From: CAVTJL01 sp963828215
Lineage (GTDB): Bacteria; Pseudomonadota; Alphaproteobacteria; Geminicoccales; Geminicoccaceae
Assembly (NCBI GenBank): GCA_963828215.1
Contig: CAWHFO010000068.1
Location: 342,280-406,279, forward strand
Direction: 5' to 3'
Length of the DNA: 64,000 nucleotides
Shown: one piece after another, positions 9,256 to 19,607 of the stretch
How positions within the stretch are numbered: position 1 is the stretch's first letter
Layout of the letters: each line of letters starts with the position of its first letter
Position numbers and translations under genes: made by a program
The notes under the pieces: model-generated
What the model was told of the DNA's origin: nothing
Seen by the model: only the letters and a program-made list of their open reading frames with translations
Database searches by the model: none

Positions 9256-10291
9256 TCTGATCATCCGCTTTACTCATCCGGCAACGATGACCCGGTAGGG
9301 ATGCGGCGGCGTTCGTGCGCAGGCATAGGCCAGGCGCTCTGTCAGGGTGTCGAGCTGGAAGCGGCGGTTGAAGCGCCGGGCGAAGCTGGCGAGGTAACGC
9401 TGGGCGTGCTTGGCGCTGACATGGTGGTAGGTGCCGGCCAGCGCGGTCTTGATGTTGCCGAGGGTGGTGTTCACCCAAGTAAAAGGGGCCCACTTGGCTG
9501 CCTGCGGACCGCTGCCGGTCACCATCGGGAAGTGGCTGCAGCCGGCCTGCGCGACCGCCGCCCAGCAGGACAGGCCATCCGTCACCACGTTGCTCCCGGG
9601 GGCGAAGTCACGTTTGGCGAGCATCTCGATCTCCTTCGTTCGGAAGCCCTTGACGACGGTGAGCCGCAGCCGTCTGGGCTTGCGTTCGGCGGTCGTCTCG
9701 ACGGCCGCGACGAACGGGGTCTTGCCGGCCGCACCTCGGCCGCGCCTGCCGCCCGAGCGCTGCCCGCCCAGATAGGCGTCGTCCACCTCTACCCGCCCCG
9801 CCAGCCTGGGTTTCCCGGCGTCGCGCGCCGCCATCGCCGCCATCAGCTTCTGCTTCATCAGCCACGCCGTCGGCTGGCGGGTGCCGAGCCGCCGCGCCAG
9901 CTCCACCGACGACATCCCACCCTTGCTCTGGGTCAGGTGGTAGATGGCCAGAAACCACAGCGTCAATGGCAGCTTGGTCCAATGGAATACCGTGCCGGCA
10001 GTCAGGCCGACCTGATGCTTGCAGCGGTTGCACTGGTAGACCGCGCGGCCTCTCAGCTCGGCGTAGCGCCCGTGGCCGCAGGACGGACAGGCCCAGCCCT
10101 GGCCCCAGCGCAATTGGAACAGCATCGCCCGACATGCTGCTTCCGTCCCGAAGCGCCGCCGGAACTCCGCCTCGCTCAGCCCCTTCACCCGCCGCCACAC
10201 CCCCCTCTCCGTGCCCAACAACCGTCTCCCGACACCCGGAAATCCGCGCCGAATCTAGCCAGATGCGGGATGAATGTCTCGGATAATCAGG
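9256..10291 (-). mobile_element. Second IS1595-family insertion sequence, 1036 bp, opposite orientation
   Basis: The ends form an imperfect inverted repeat of about 28 bases, with about 20 matches (CTGATCATCCG against CTGATTATCCG, then TCATCC and GCA). They lie inside the 8-bp duplication TTGAACTT. The element carries one intact transposase on the minus strand. Its ends and transposase differ from those of the first element, so this is a separate IS species and a separate insertion into the same cytochrome gene. Confidence 0.9.
9274..10221 (-). CDS. IS1595-family (ISXO2-like) transposase
   Basis: The 315-residue transposase is intact. The zinc ribbon reads CPSCGHGRYAELRGRAVYQCNRCKHQ (second half CNRC), followed by LTAGTVFHWTKLPLTLWF. 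The ISXO2-like DDE domain has GRVEVDDAYLGG, NVVTDGLSCW, and HVSAKHAQRYLASFARRFNRRF near the C-terminus. The start could be TTG at 10221 or a GTG seven codons further in, after GGAGAGGGG. The protein stays within the element and is probably active. Confidence 0.9.
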   Translation of the reverse strand: MLGTERGVWRRVKGLSEAEFRRRFGTEAACRAMLFQLRWGQGWACPSCGHGRYAELRGRAVYQCNRCKHQVGLTAGTVFHWTKLPLTLWFLAIYHLTQSKGGMSSVELARRLGTRQPTAWLMKQKLMAAMAARDAGKPRLAGRVEVDDAYLGGQRSGGRRGRGAAGKTPFVAAVETTAERKPRRLRLTVVKGFRTKEIEMLAKRDFAPGSNVVTDGLSCWAAVAQAGCSHFPMVTGSGPQAAKWAPFTWVNTTLGNIKTALAGTYHHVSAKHAQRYLASFARRFNRRFQLDTLTERLAYACARTPPHPYRVIVAG

Positions 10292-10299
10292 TTGAACTT
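10292..10299. repeat. Target site duplication, right copy, second IS1595 element
   Basis: TTGAACTT is identical to 9248-9255. The cytochrome frame resumes here as LNFVGMPMIVF. Confidence 0.9.
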
Positions 10300-11793
10300 C
10301 GTCGGCATGCCGATGATCGTGTTCCGGCTGCTGCCGGTGCTGTTCCCGGACATCTGGGGGCCACCCGAGGCGATGATGGCGGAGGTCGGGCTCGGCCCTG
10401 ACCCCTACCAGCCCAAGCGCGTGATGCCCTTGGGCACCGGCTACGGCCTGTCGGTCGGCTTCCAGATCCCCGGCGTCGCCGACAAGGTGAGGGTCAACTA
10501 TGCGACTTTCTCCTGCGGCGCCTGCCATATCAGCAAGGTCACCGGGCCGAACGGCCGGCTGCTGCGCCTGATCGGCGGCGCCAATCAGTTCGGGGATTTC
10601 AGCGGTCAGCTCAATCGGACCGTCAACGACCAACGCTACACCGCGATGAACTTCCGTGCAGCGCTGAGCCGCGAGCCGTTGGGCTGGGTCTACGGCGATC
10701 CCGCCATGATCCCCCAGGAGCGCTTGGAGCGGGCCTTGTTCGACGCCCCGGGAGGCGCCGAGTTCTTCCTCGGGGAGGTCAAGCTCGCCTCAAACAAGAC
10801 CCAGCAGCGCATCCAGGATACCCTGCTCGCGTACACCTACAACGTGCCCAATCCGCCGTCGCTGTTCGGCATCCCCGGCTCGTTGGACGTGTTCTCGCTG
10901 GCCGCCGCGTCCTTCGCCGATCCGAGCACCCTGTCCCCGGCCCAGCTCGAGGCGGCGCTGCCCAAAACGCCGGCACTTTCGGACATCCCGGTGGCCTGGA
11001 ACGAGCGCGATCGGCCACGCTATCAATGGGACGACAGTCTCGGCAGCATCATCTATCGCGAGGTCGCCGCATCCCTCTCCGTCGCCGGCGCGGACGCGGC
11101 GGCGGTCAACCTCACCAATGTCCCCCTGGCAGCCAACTTCGTGAACGACCTGCCTGCGCCCCCCTACCCCTTCGATGTGGACTGGCGGCAGGCGGCGCGT
11201 GGCAAGATCCTCTTCCAGCACGCCTGCCTCGGCTGTCATAGGCCCGGCAATCGCGTGCTGCAGCCGCCGAGCGAGACCGGCACCGACCCCGGCCGCGCCA
11301 ATGTCTTCACGAGCTTCCTGACGACCAACCTGATCGCCCAGATGCGTGCCGCCTGCACCTTGCCGAGCTGTTACGGGCCCGGCGGCACGCCGCTGCCGGA
11401 CGCGGCGGTCCTGCTGCCGACCGGCCGCTACGCCTCGATCCCGCTCACCGGGGTGTGGGCGAGCGCACCTTATCTGCACAACGGCTCTGTGCCGACGCTG
11501 GCCCAGCTCCTCACCGGCGACCGGCCGACCACCTTCTATCGCAACAACACGACTTACGACCAAAAGCTTGTGGGCTTCACCTGGGATCATGCGACCTCCA
11601 GCGACGCTGTCCTCTACGACACCCGCCAGACGGGCCACTCCAACGCCGGCCACACCGGCCCGAGCTTCAACGGCGGCATCGACTGGAAGAACAAGCCGGA
11701 CGAGCTCCAGGAGCTGCTGGAGTACCTGAAAACCTTGTGAGGACCTGACGGCACTCCGGACCCGTGAGCCGATAGCCGGTCCGGCCATGGCCC

Positions 11794-12945
11794 TCATCGC
11801 TGGGCGAGCATCCGCCCCGCCAGCTCGAGCAGATCGGTCTCGTCCGCCTGCCGCCGGCTCGAGCGCAGCATGGCCGCATTCTCCGGGCGCGCCATCTGTG
11901 CCGCGAGGCGCCCGGCCGTGAGGTCGTCGTAGCCCTCGCCGGCGAGCGAGACCTTGACGCCGACGCCGCGGAGCAGGCGCTCGAACGCCGCCGGCAGTGT
12001 CGCTGCGCCACCGGCTTCGCCCATTGCCGCGGCCGCACGGGCGAAGCGGCCGTCGTCGTCCTGGATGCTCCAGGGCAGGGATGCCGTCATGGCGAGGCCG
12101 ACGGCTCGCCCGTGGTGGATCGGCCTGAGCGAGGCCAGGGCGTGGCCTATGTTGTGGGCGATCGCCGTGCCGGCATTGTCGATGCCGATCCCCGCCAGGG
12201 CGGCGGCCAGCAGCATGCCGCTCCGCGAGTCGAGATCGGCGGGCATCTCGACGGCCCGCCGCAGGTGGCGGACGACGAGGCCGATGGCGGCGTGGCAGTA
12301 GACGTCGTTGGCGGCGAAGGCGTTGCCGTTGGTGCAGGCCTCGAGCGCATGGACGAGGGCGTCGATGCCGGTCGCGGCCGTCAGGGCCGGAGGCAGGCTG
12401 ACGCTGGCCGTGGGGTCCAAGACCACGAGGTCGGCCTTCATGGTGTCGCCCCAGAGCCAGACCTTGGCTCCGTCGGCCAAGCCGAGCACGGCGGTGCGGG
12501 TCGTCTCCGAGCCGGTGCCGGCGGTGGTCGGCACGCAGATCTTGGCGAGCGGCCGCGGCGGCAACGGGTGGGCACCCAGCGCATAGTGCGCCGCCGGCTC
12601 GCCCGCCCCGGCGATCGCCGCCACCGTCTTGCCGACATCGAGGGCCGAGCCGCCGCCGAGCGCCACGACGAGCCCGACGTCCCGCTCGCGCGCCAGCGCC
12701 GCGCCCGCGTCGGCCTGGGCGGCCGAGGGATCGCTCTTGATCGCATCGAAGACAAAAATCTGGAGCCCGGCCGCGGCCAGCGCCTGCGCCGCCCGCTCGA
12801 TCAGGCCGCTCGGCCGGAGCCCCGGATCGGCGGCGAGGAGCACGCTCCGGCCGCAGGCGAGCAGCGGCTGCGCCAGGTCGCCCAGCCGATCGACGGCGTT
12901 CTCGGCATGAACGATCCGCGGCACCGCCGCCAGCTCGTAAGCCAT
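11794..12945 (-). CDS. Iron-containing alcohol dehydrogenase / maleylacetate reductase family
   Basis: The 383-residue protein belongs to the group III Fe-dependent alcohol dehydrogenases. The NAD(P)-binding motif VVALGGGSALDVGK lies near residue 90, with PTTAGTGSE near 135. Metal ligands appear as GIDALVHALEA, AHNIGHALA and PIHHGRAVGLAM. ATG at 12945 begins MAYELAAVPRIVH. Family members reduce maleylacetate or oxidise short alcohols and aldehydes. The dienelactone hydrolase stump 4 kb away would fit an aromatic-degradation context, but this is weak. The gene lies 20 bases downstream of ftsH on the same strand. Confidence 0.85.
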   Translation of the reverse strand: MAYELAAVPRIVHAENAVDRLGDLAQPLLACGRSVLLAADPGLRPSGLIERAAQALAAAGLQIFVFDAIKSDPSAAQADAGAALARERDVGLVVALGGGSALDVGKTVAAIAGAGEPAAHYALGAHPLPPRPLAKICVPTTAGTGSETTRTAVLGLADGAKVWLWGDTMKADLVVLDPTASVSLPPALTAATGIDALVHALEACTNGNAFAANDVYCHAAIGLVVRHLRRAVEMPADLDSRSGMLLAAALAGIGIDNAGTAIAHNIGHALASLRPIHHGRAVGLAMTASLPWSIQDDDGRFARAAAAMGEAGGAATLPAAFERLLRGVGVKVSLAGEGYDDLTAGRLAAQMARPENAAMLRSSRRQADETDLLELAGRMLAQR

Positions 12946-12965
12946 CGCTCGCCCCGATCTCCGGC

Positions 12966-14814
12966 CTATTTCGCCGCCACGGCCATCGCGTGCTTCTCGT
13001 GGCGGAGGTCCTTGGTCAGCTCGACGAGCTGGGCCTGGTCGAGCGTCTCGACCTCGAGCAGCCGTTTGGCGCAGCGCTCGAGCACGGGGCGGTTCTCCTC
13101 GAGGATCCGCAGGGTGCGGTCGGACAGCGAATTGATGATCCGGCGCACAGCGAGGTCGATCTCGCGCGCCGTGTCCTCGCTGAAGCGGCGCTCGAGATAG
13201 GACTGGCCGGGGCTCGGCTGGAGGAAGGGGCTGCGCTCGCTGTCGTAGGCGACCGAGCCCAGCTTCTCGTCCATGCCGTAGCGGGCGACGATGCTCCGGG
13301 CGATGTCGGTCGCGCGCACGAGATCGTCGGCGGCGCCGGTCGAGAGGTGGTCGAAGACCAGCTTCTCGGCCGCCCGGCCGCCCAGGATGACCGCGATCTT
13401 GTCCTCGAGCTCCTCCTTGGTCATCAGGAAGCGGTCCTCGGTCGGGCGCTGGATGGTATAGCCGAGCGCGCCGACGCCGCGCGGGATGATCGAGACCTTG
13501 TGGACGACGTCGCCGCCCGGGCAGGGCCATGCCGACCAGCGCATGGCCCATCTCGTGATAGGCGACGATCGTGCGCTCCTTGGGGTTGAGGAGCCGGTTG
13601 CGCTTCTCGAGTCCGGCGACGATGCGCTCGATCGCGCGCGTGAAGTCGTCGAGGGTGATCGCCGTGGCCTTGCGCCGCGTCGCCAGCAGCGCCGCCTCGT
13701 TGACGAGATTGGCGAGATCGGCGCCGGAGAAGCCGGTGGTGAGCGCCGCCACCTGGTCGAGATCGACCTCGGCGTCGAGCTTCACCTTCTGGACATGCAC
13801 CTCGAGGATCTGCTGGCGGCCGCGCTTGTCCGGCCGGTCGACCAGGATCTGCCGGTCGAAGCGGCCGGCGCGGAGCAGGGCCGGATCGAGGATCTCGGGG
13901 CGGTTGGTGGCGCCGAGCAGGACGACGCCCTCGGACGGATCGAAGCCGTCGAGCTCGGTCAGGAGCTGGTTCAGGGTCTGCTCGCGCTCGTCATTGCCGC
14001 CGGGCTGGCCGAAGGGGCTGCGGGCCCGGCCCAGCGCGTCGAGCTCGTCGATGAAGATGATGGCCGGCGCCGCCTTCCGCGCCTGCTCGAAGAGGTCGCG
14101 CACGCGGGCGGCGCCGACGCCCACGAACATCTCGACGAACTCCGAGCCCGAGATCGAGAAGAAGGTGACCCCGGCCTCGCCGGCCACGGCCTTGGCCAGC
14201 AGCGTCTTGCCGGTGCCGGGCGGGCCGACCAGCAGGATGCCCTTGGGCATGCGGGCGCCGAGCGTGCTGTAGCGACTTGGGGTCCTTCAGGAACTCCACG
14301 ATCTCCTGCGAGCTCGTCCTTGGCCTCGTCGATGCCGGCCACGTCCTTGAAGGTCGTCTTGGTGTCCTTCTCGACGTAGATCTTGGCCTTGCGACTTGCC
14401 GACGGTCATGAAGCCGCCGAGGCCCTGCTTCTCGGCGAACTTGCGGAAAAAAAACATCCAGATCGCAAAGAAGATGACGATCGGCACGATCCAGGAGAGC
14501 AGCGTCCGCAGGAACGTGTTCTCCGCCGTGCCGATGAATTTGACGTTGTACTGGGAAAGGTCCTGGGCGAGCGCGGGGTCGATGCGCGGCGTGACGAACT
14601 GGGTCTTGCCGTTGCGCGCCTCCTTGAAGGTGCCGCTGATGTATTGCTGGCCGATGGTGACCTGCTCGACGTCGCCCGCCTTCAGGAAGGACTCGAACTG
14701 ATTATAGGGGACGACCTCGGTCTGGCCGGCCTCGGTCAGCCAGTCCTGAAGCAGGAGAAGCGCCAGGACGGCACCGATGACGTACCAGATGTGCCATTGA
14801 TGCTTGCGTTCCAT
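12966..14814 (-). CDS. ftsH: ATP-dependent zinc metalloprotease FtsH (four single-base insertions in this assembly)
   Basis: This is a membrane-bound AAA+ protease for membrane-protein and regulator turnover. Two transmembrane segments lie at residues 7-25 and 105-123 with a periplasmic domain between. The AAA module has Walker A GPPGTGKT near residue 196, Walker B IIFIDELDALG, and the arginine-finger region. The zinc site HEMGH is near residue 415, and the C-terminus is normal. Extra bases are seen near 14394, 14311, 14273 and 13529 (plus-strand contexts CCTT-G-CGACTT, CCTG-C-GAGCTC, TAGCG-A-CTTGGG, GTCGCC-G-CCCGGG). The first three add up to one codon and return to frame. Removing all four gives 614 residues of conserved FtsH. 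Because the gene is usually essential, consensus error is more likely than inactivation. Confidence 0.9.
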
Positions 14815-14884
14815 CGACCGACGTCCCTCGATGATCTGGGGCGATCGGCGGCCTGCGGCCCCGCCGTAGCCCGTTCCCTCCGCC

Positions 14885-15433
14885 TCAGCCGGCCGGCGGC
14901 CTGAGCCCGCTCACCAGGGCCGCGGCCGGGCCCAGCCGTGCCTCGAGGCGCGGCCAGTCGATCGCCCGGCTGTCCTGGATGAGCTGCGGCAACGGCCGGT
15001 CGTCGAGCCTGACGTCGGCACTCAGCTCGGCAGGTGTCAGCTTGCCGTCGTGGTCCAAGTCGTAGCTGGCGAAGAGCTGGTCAAGCCCCACGATCTGGAG
15101 GACCAGGAGGCCGAGCACCAGGCCGCGGCGGTCCTGTGGGGCCAGCCGATCCTCGCTCGCGAGTGCCCAGTCGCTGACGAGGCCCTGCATCCGCTCGGCC
15201 TCGTCCAGCGAGAGGGTGCCGTCATGGTCGGCATCGGCATAGACGAAGCCGCGCTCGAAGCAGGCCCGCGACGGGCCGACGACACAGAAAGGGCCGATCC
15301 GTCGGGCGAAGCGGTCGAAGCTCTCGAGCGCCGCCGGGCTGCCGGGTGGGGGCGGCGCGACAGGGGCAGCGACGACGGCAGCCACCAGGATGATAGCGAG
15401 GGTGGCACAGAGCAGGATGATCGAGCGCTTCAT
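14885..15433 (-). CDS. Secreted EF-hand calcium-binding protein
   Basis: A hydrophobic N-terminal segment (MKRSIILLCATLAIILVAAVV) indicates export or membrane anchoring. Two canonical EF-hand loops follow, DADHDGTLSLDE near residue 75 and DLDHDGKLTPAE near residue 130, with proper Asp/Asn spacing and a terminal acidic residue. ATG at 15433 is preferred because the signal sequence starts there. An ATG 45 bases upstream would add a polar leader. The specific function is unknown. It sits between mutS and ftsH on the same strand. Confidence 0.75.
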   Translation of the reverse strand: MKRSIILLCATLAIILVAAVVAAPVAPPPPGSPAALESFDRFARRIGPFCVVGPSRACFERGFVYADADHDGTLSLDEAERMQGLVSDWALASEDRLAPQDRRGLVLGLLVLQIVGLDQLFASYDLDHDGKLTPAELSADVRLDDRPLPQLIQDSRAIDWPRLEARLGPAAALVSGLRPPAG

Positions 15434-15499
15434 CACCTCACTATAGCCCGATAATCCGGTCGGTGATCCATGGGACATGGCACTCGGCTGCTCTTCATG

Positions 15500-18179
15500 T
15501 CATCCGTAGCCTTTCGCTGCGTCGTCGAGGAGGAGCCGCTTCAGCCGGTAGACGAGATCGAGCGCGGCCTTGGCATTGAGCTCGTCCGGCTCGACGTCCC
15601 GAAGCGCCGTCTCGAGGGGCGATGGGGCAGGCGAGGGTGCCTCGGGCCGCGGCTTCCTCGAGGGCTGCGGCGAAGAGCGGGAGATCGTCGGCCAGGGCTG
15701 CCGGGGCAGAGCTCGCCTCGCCCGCCTCCAGCCGGGCCAGCACCTCGGCCGCCCGCTCGGTCACGGCCAGCGGCAGACCGGCCAGCCTCGCCACATGGAT
15801 GCCGTAGGAGCGGTCGGCGGTGCCCTGTGCCACCTCGTGCAGGAACACGACCTCGCTTTGCCACTCCTTGACCCGCATGGTGTGCGGGGCGAGGCCGGCG
15901 AGCTTGGCGGCGAGCGCGGTCAGCTCGTGATAGTGGGTCGCGAAGAGCCCGCGGCAGCGATTGACCTCGTGCAGGTGCTCGACCACGGCCCAGGCCAGGG
16001 AGAGGCCGTCATACGTGGCCGTGCCGCGCCCGATCTCGTCGAGGATGACGAAGCTCCGCGGCCCCGCCTGATTGAGGATCGCCGCCGTCTCGACCATCTC
16101 GACCATGAAGGTCGAGCGGCCCCGCGCGAGGTCGTCGGCGGCGCCAACTCGCGAGAAGAGGCGGTCGACGATGCCGATTCGCGCCGCCCGGGCCGGCACG
16201 AACGAGCCCATCTGGGCAAGAATGACGATCAGCGCATTCTGGCGCAGGAAGGTGCTCTTGCCCGCCATGTTGGGCCCGGTGAGGAGCCAGAGGCGGCGCT
16301 CCTCGTCGAGGGCGAGGTCGTTGCCGACGAAGGGCTGGCGCTCGCGTGCGAGCGCCTCCTCCACGACCGGGTGCCGGCCCTCCTCGATCGTCAGCTCGAG
16401 GCTGTGCTCCACATCCGGCCTGACCCAGCGGCGCGCCACGGCGAGATCGGCCTGCGACGCCGCCACGTCGAGCTCGGCCAGCACGCCCGCGGCCGCCGCC
16501 ACGGCCTCGCCTTCCGCCACCACCAGGGCCACGAGCGCCTCGAAGAGCTGCAGCTCGAGCGCCAGAGCGCTCTCCGCCGCGGTCGCGATGCGGCTTTCCA
16601 GCTCGCCCAGCTCGACCGTGGTGAAGCGCACGGCGCCTGCCATGCTCTGGCGCTGGACGAAGCCCTCCGGAATCCGGTCTCGCTGGGCGCTCGTGACCTC
16701 GACATAGTAGCCGAGCAGGTTGTTGTGGCGGATCTTGAGCGAGGCGATGCCCGTGCTGGCGCGGTAGCCGGCCTCGAGAGAGGCGATCCGGCGGCGGGCC
16801 TGGTCCCTGAGCCCGACCAGCTCGTCCAGCTCGCCCGAAAGCCCGGCGCGGATGAAGCCGCCGTCGCGAGCGAGCAGCGGCGGCTCGTCGACCAGGCTGT
16901 CCGAAAGCTTCTGCCGCAGCCCCGCCGTGTCCGGCAGCCGGCCGACGACCTGCTGGAGTGCCGGCGGGGCCCCGGCCAAGAGAGCGCCCACCTTCGAGGC
17001 GCGCTCCAGCCCCTGGGCGATCGCCAGGAGATCGCGGGGGCCGCCACGGCGCAACGCGAGGCGCGAGAGCGCCCGCTCGAGATCGGGACAGCGGCGCAGC
17101 AGCCCCCGGAGCGCGTCCCGGCGCTCGGCGTCCGAGGCAAAAGCCTCGACCTGCCCGAGCCGCTCGCGGATCGCGGTCACATCGGTCAGCGGTGCCGCCA
17201 GGCGTTCGGCCAGGAGGCGGGCGCCCGCGCTCGTCACGGTACGGTCGATCGTCGCGAGCAGGCTGCCTTCGCGCCGGCCAGCGAGCGTCTGGGCGAGCTC
17301 GAGATTGCGCCGCGTCGCCGCGTCCAGACTGAGCACCTCCGCAGCCTCGATGCGGGTCGGGTGCCCGAGGCGCGGCAGCATCCCCTTCTGGGTCAGCTCC
17401 AGATAGTCGAGGAGGGCGCCGGCGGCCGCGATCTCGGCACGGCTGAAGGTGCCGAATGCGTCGAGGGCCTGGATGCCGAAAAAGCCGGCGAGGCGACGCT
17501 CGGCCGTGACGCTGTCGAAGCTCTGATCGCGGGCGCGGGTCAACCGCTCGCCGAGCTCGCCCAGGATCGGGCCGAGCGCCGGTTCGCAGGCGAGCCGCTC
17601 CGCGGTGACGAGCTCGCCCGGGTCGACCCTGGCGAGCAGTGCCGGCAAGGCCTCGAGGGTCGCGGCCTCGGTGAGGAAGCTCCCGGTCGAGATGTCGACC
17701 CAGGCGAGCCCGAAGGCGCCCTGGCCGCGGGCAAGCGCGGCCAGATAGTTGTGGCGGCGGGCTTCGAGGAGGCCGTCCTCGGTCAGCGTGCCCGGCGTCA
17801 CGATGCGCACGACGTCCCGCCGCACCAGTGTCTTGCCGGGCCGCTTGCGGGCCAGTGCCGGGTCCTCGAGCTGCTCGCAGATCGCGACCTTGAAGCCCTT
17901 GCGGATCAGGCGGTGCAGATAGGCCTCGGCATTGTGCACCGGGACGCCGCACATCGGGATGTCCTGGCCCTGGTGGCGGCCGCGCTTGGTCAGCGCGATG
18001 TCGAGCGCCGGCGCCGCCCGGCAGGCGTCCTCGAAGAACAGCTCGTAGAAATCGCCCATCCTGTAGAACAGCAGGGCGTCCGGATGCGCGGCCTTGAGGG
18101 CCTGGTACTGGGCGATCATGGGGCTGGCGGCGGGCTCCTCGACCTCGCGCGCCCGATCCTGCTCGCCGCTTCGCGTCAT
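15500..18179 (-). CDS. mutS: DNA mismatch repair protein MutS (one frameshift near the C-terminus)
   Basis: This ATPase recognises mismatches and small loops and recruits MutL. The N-terminal mismatch-binding motif RMGDFYELF lies near residue 43 and the connector and lever domains are of normal length. Walker A GPNMAGKST lies near residue 635, with DEIGRGT and FATHYHELT after it. ATG at 18179 starts MTRSGEQDRAREV. Near 15625 one extra base shifts the frame. Removing it gives SPLETALRDVEPDELNA and YRLKRLLLDD, the usual MutS C-terminal helix region, stopping at 15500; about 892 residues. As read, the last roughly 40 residues, which help tetramer formation, would be scrambled but the catalytic core is intact. 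Confidence 0.95.
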
Positions 18180-18396
18180 GGTTGATTTAGCTCTTGAATA
18201 TTTCTCGTAGTCTGAGTAGCTTGATGCCCTACCGTGTCAAGCTGCGCCGTCCGGCATCGTCCAGGGCCCCGTGTCGGTCGAGGCGTGACGCTCGAGGAGA
18301 GGCTTTCTCGGGAACCGAAGACATGCACGCACGCGATCCTCTGACGATCGTGGCTGCCGAAGGCCGACCGGCGCTATTTCCCCCCAGGCCGGCGCC

Positions 18397-18927
18397 ATGA
18401 TCGCCGCGTCGACGCTGGCGATTGCGTTCCTCGAGCAGCAGCTCGGCACCGAGGCGGCAGAGGCTCAGGCTCGCGCGGTCGAGCTCGCACGACGGATGGA
18501 ATACCTCACCTGGGCGGATCGGGCCAGAGTGCTCGACGAGTTCTTCGGGGCCGAAGCCCGGTCACGGCTGCCCATCGATCTCGTGACGGCTATCGTCAAT
18601 CGCCAGGTCACGGCGCTCGGCTCTCGCTCGGTCGACGGGTACGCTCGTCTCTGCACCCACGTCCTTACCGGCACGCTGATAGCGCTCGACGAGCCACCCG
18701 ACATCGCGGCGGTCGAGCAGGCGCTGACCTACGTGCTGTCTCGTCGCCCCGAGCACCAGCAGGCTGCGCTCGACTGGATCGCTGCCACGCGCTGCCTGGT
18801 CTTGCAGGACCATTTGGCGCGCTTGCCCGGCTATGCGTTCCTGTTGCTGACCGTGAGCGAGAACGACTCGGCGGAGACCTTCATGGCGCGCGACGCCTTC
18901 TGGTCGGCGGTCTCCGGCCGGAGCTGA
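18397..18927 (+). CDS. Conserved-looking hypothetical protein
   Basis: The 176-residue product starts MIAASTLAIAFLEQQLGTEA. It is alpha-helical and balanced in charge, with codon use like its neighbours. I recognise no domain. There is no signal peptide or clear membrane segment. It stands alone between mutS (divergent) and sodC (convergent). The 217 bases upstream to mutS hold a possible shared promoter region but no gene I can support. Confidence 0.5.
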   Translation: MIAASTLAIAFLEQQLGTEAAEAQARAVELARRMEYLTWADRARVLDEFFGAEARSRLPIDLVTAIVNRQVTALGSRSVDGYARLCTHVLTGTLIALDEPPDIAAVEQALTYVLSRRPEHQQAALDWIAATRCLVLQDHLARLPGYAFLLLTVSENDSAETFMARDAFWSAVSGRS

Positions 18928-18960
18928 GCGGCAGTCCGCCCGATCCCTGCCGGCCTTCCG

Positions 18961-19491
18961 CTATTCGATGATCCCGCAGGCGAGCCGGGCGCCGCCGCCG
19001 CCCAACGGCTTCGGCTGGTCGCTGTAGTTGTCGCCGCCCGCGTGGATCATCAGCGCAAGGCCCTTGAGGCGACTCGGATCGGTGATGCGCGGCGCGGTGA
19101 CCTCCTGCGTGGCCGTTCCATCCGGTGCTACGACGAGGACCGGCAGATCGCCCAGATGCCCATGCCCGCTGGGGCCCTCGTGCCGACCGGTGCTCTCGGG
19201 GTCCCAGTGGCCGCCGGCTGCGAGCGCCGGCACGGTCCTGCCGTCCTGCTGGCCCGGCGCGCAGCTGCCCTTCGCATGGACGTGGAAGCCATGCTCGCCC
19301 GGCGGCAGGCCCTCGAGGTCCGGCTTGAAGACGGTGCCTTCCGAGCCGCCGCTGATCTCGATGGTGCCGATCGTCTTGCCCGGCCCCTCGGGCGTCGCGA
19401 GCTGCATCGTGGCCTCCAGCGCCTGGGCGGCGCCGGTGCCGACGATCAGGAGAAGGGTGCCGCAGATCGCGGTCGAGAGGGAGAGGCGCAT
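18961..19491 (-). CDS. sodC: Cu/Zn superoxide dismutase, periplasmic
   Basis: The 176-residue protein converts superoxide to peroxide and oxygen. A signal peptide covers residues 1-23 (MRLSLSTAICGTLLLIVGTGAAQA). Ligand motifs are GEHGFHVHAKGSC (Cu His pair and disulfide Cys), GGHWDPE, GPSGHGHLGDLP (zinc His and Asp) and LMIHAGGDNYSD (last Cu His). The C-terminal GGGGARLACGII carries the second Cys. ATG at 19491 is chosen because the signal peptide begins there; an upstream extension would add non-conserved sequence. Confidence 0.93.
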   Translation of the reverse strand: MRLSLSTAICGTLLLIVGTGAAQALEATMQLATPEGPGKTIGTIEISGGSEGTVFKPDLEGLPPGEHGFHVHAKGSCAPGQQDGRTVPALAAGGHWDPESTGRHEGPSGHGHLGDLPVLVVAPDGTATQEVTAPRITDPSRLKGLALMIHAGGDNYSDQPKPLGGGGARLACGIIE

Positions 19492-19607
19492 CGGTTCGGT
19501 CCTTTCACCGAGCAGGATAGGCTCGGATCTCGTCGCCGGGAACAGGAACAAGACGGTATGGAACGGCGTCGTCGTCCGTCCAGGTCCGGATCTCCGCCCA
19601 GGCTCGC

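Larger units (their letters stand above)
7978..11740 (+). pseudogene. Secreted di-haem c-type cytochrome gene split by two IS1595 elements
   Basis: Three pieces, 7978-8050, 9075-9255 and 10300-11740, join into one open frame of 565 codons when both insertion sequences and one copy of each 8-bp target duplication are removed. The rebuilt protein starts MKLKASVSILTIILTFLFL, a clear signal peptide, behind GGGGAGG. It has two c-type haem sites, CGACH near residue 156 and CLGCH near residue 393. A PYLHNGSVPTL motif near residue 475 is typical of di-haem peroxidase and RoxA-type cytochromes. The likely role is periplasmic electron transfer or peroxide/oxygenase chemistry. The first 250 bases are AT-rich with unusual codons, while the rest matches the GC-rich neighbourhood. 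The 3' piece alone could start at ATG 10274 inside the second IS, but it would lack the signal peptide. Confidence 0.85.

Noticed and set aside
9077..9298. A free-standing 73-codon gene between the two IS1595 elements
   Set aside because: It is the middle exon-like piece of the split cytochrome gene; its last codons lie inside the second IS.
10274..11740. A complete cytochrome gene starting at ATG 10274
   Set aside because: That ATG lies in the end of the second IS1595 element; the true start with signal peptide is at 7978, as shown by exact restoration across both duplications.
15570..18185. An 871-codon open frame on the plus strand opposite mutS
   Set aside because: Antisense shadow of mutS; low-complexity translation and no ribosome site.
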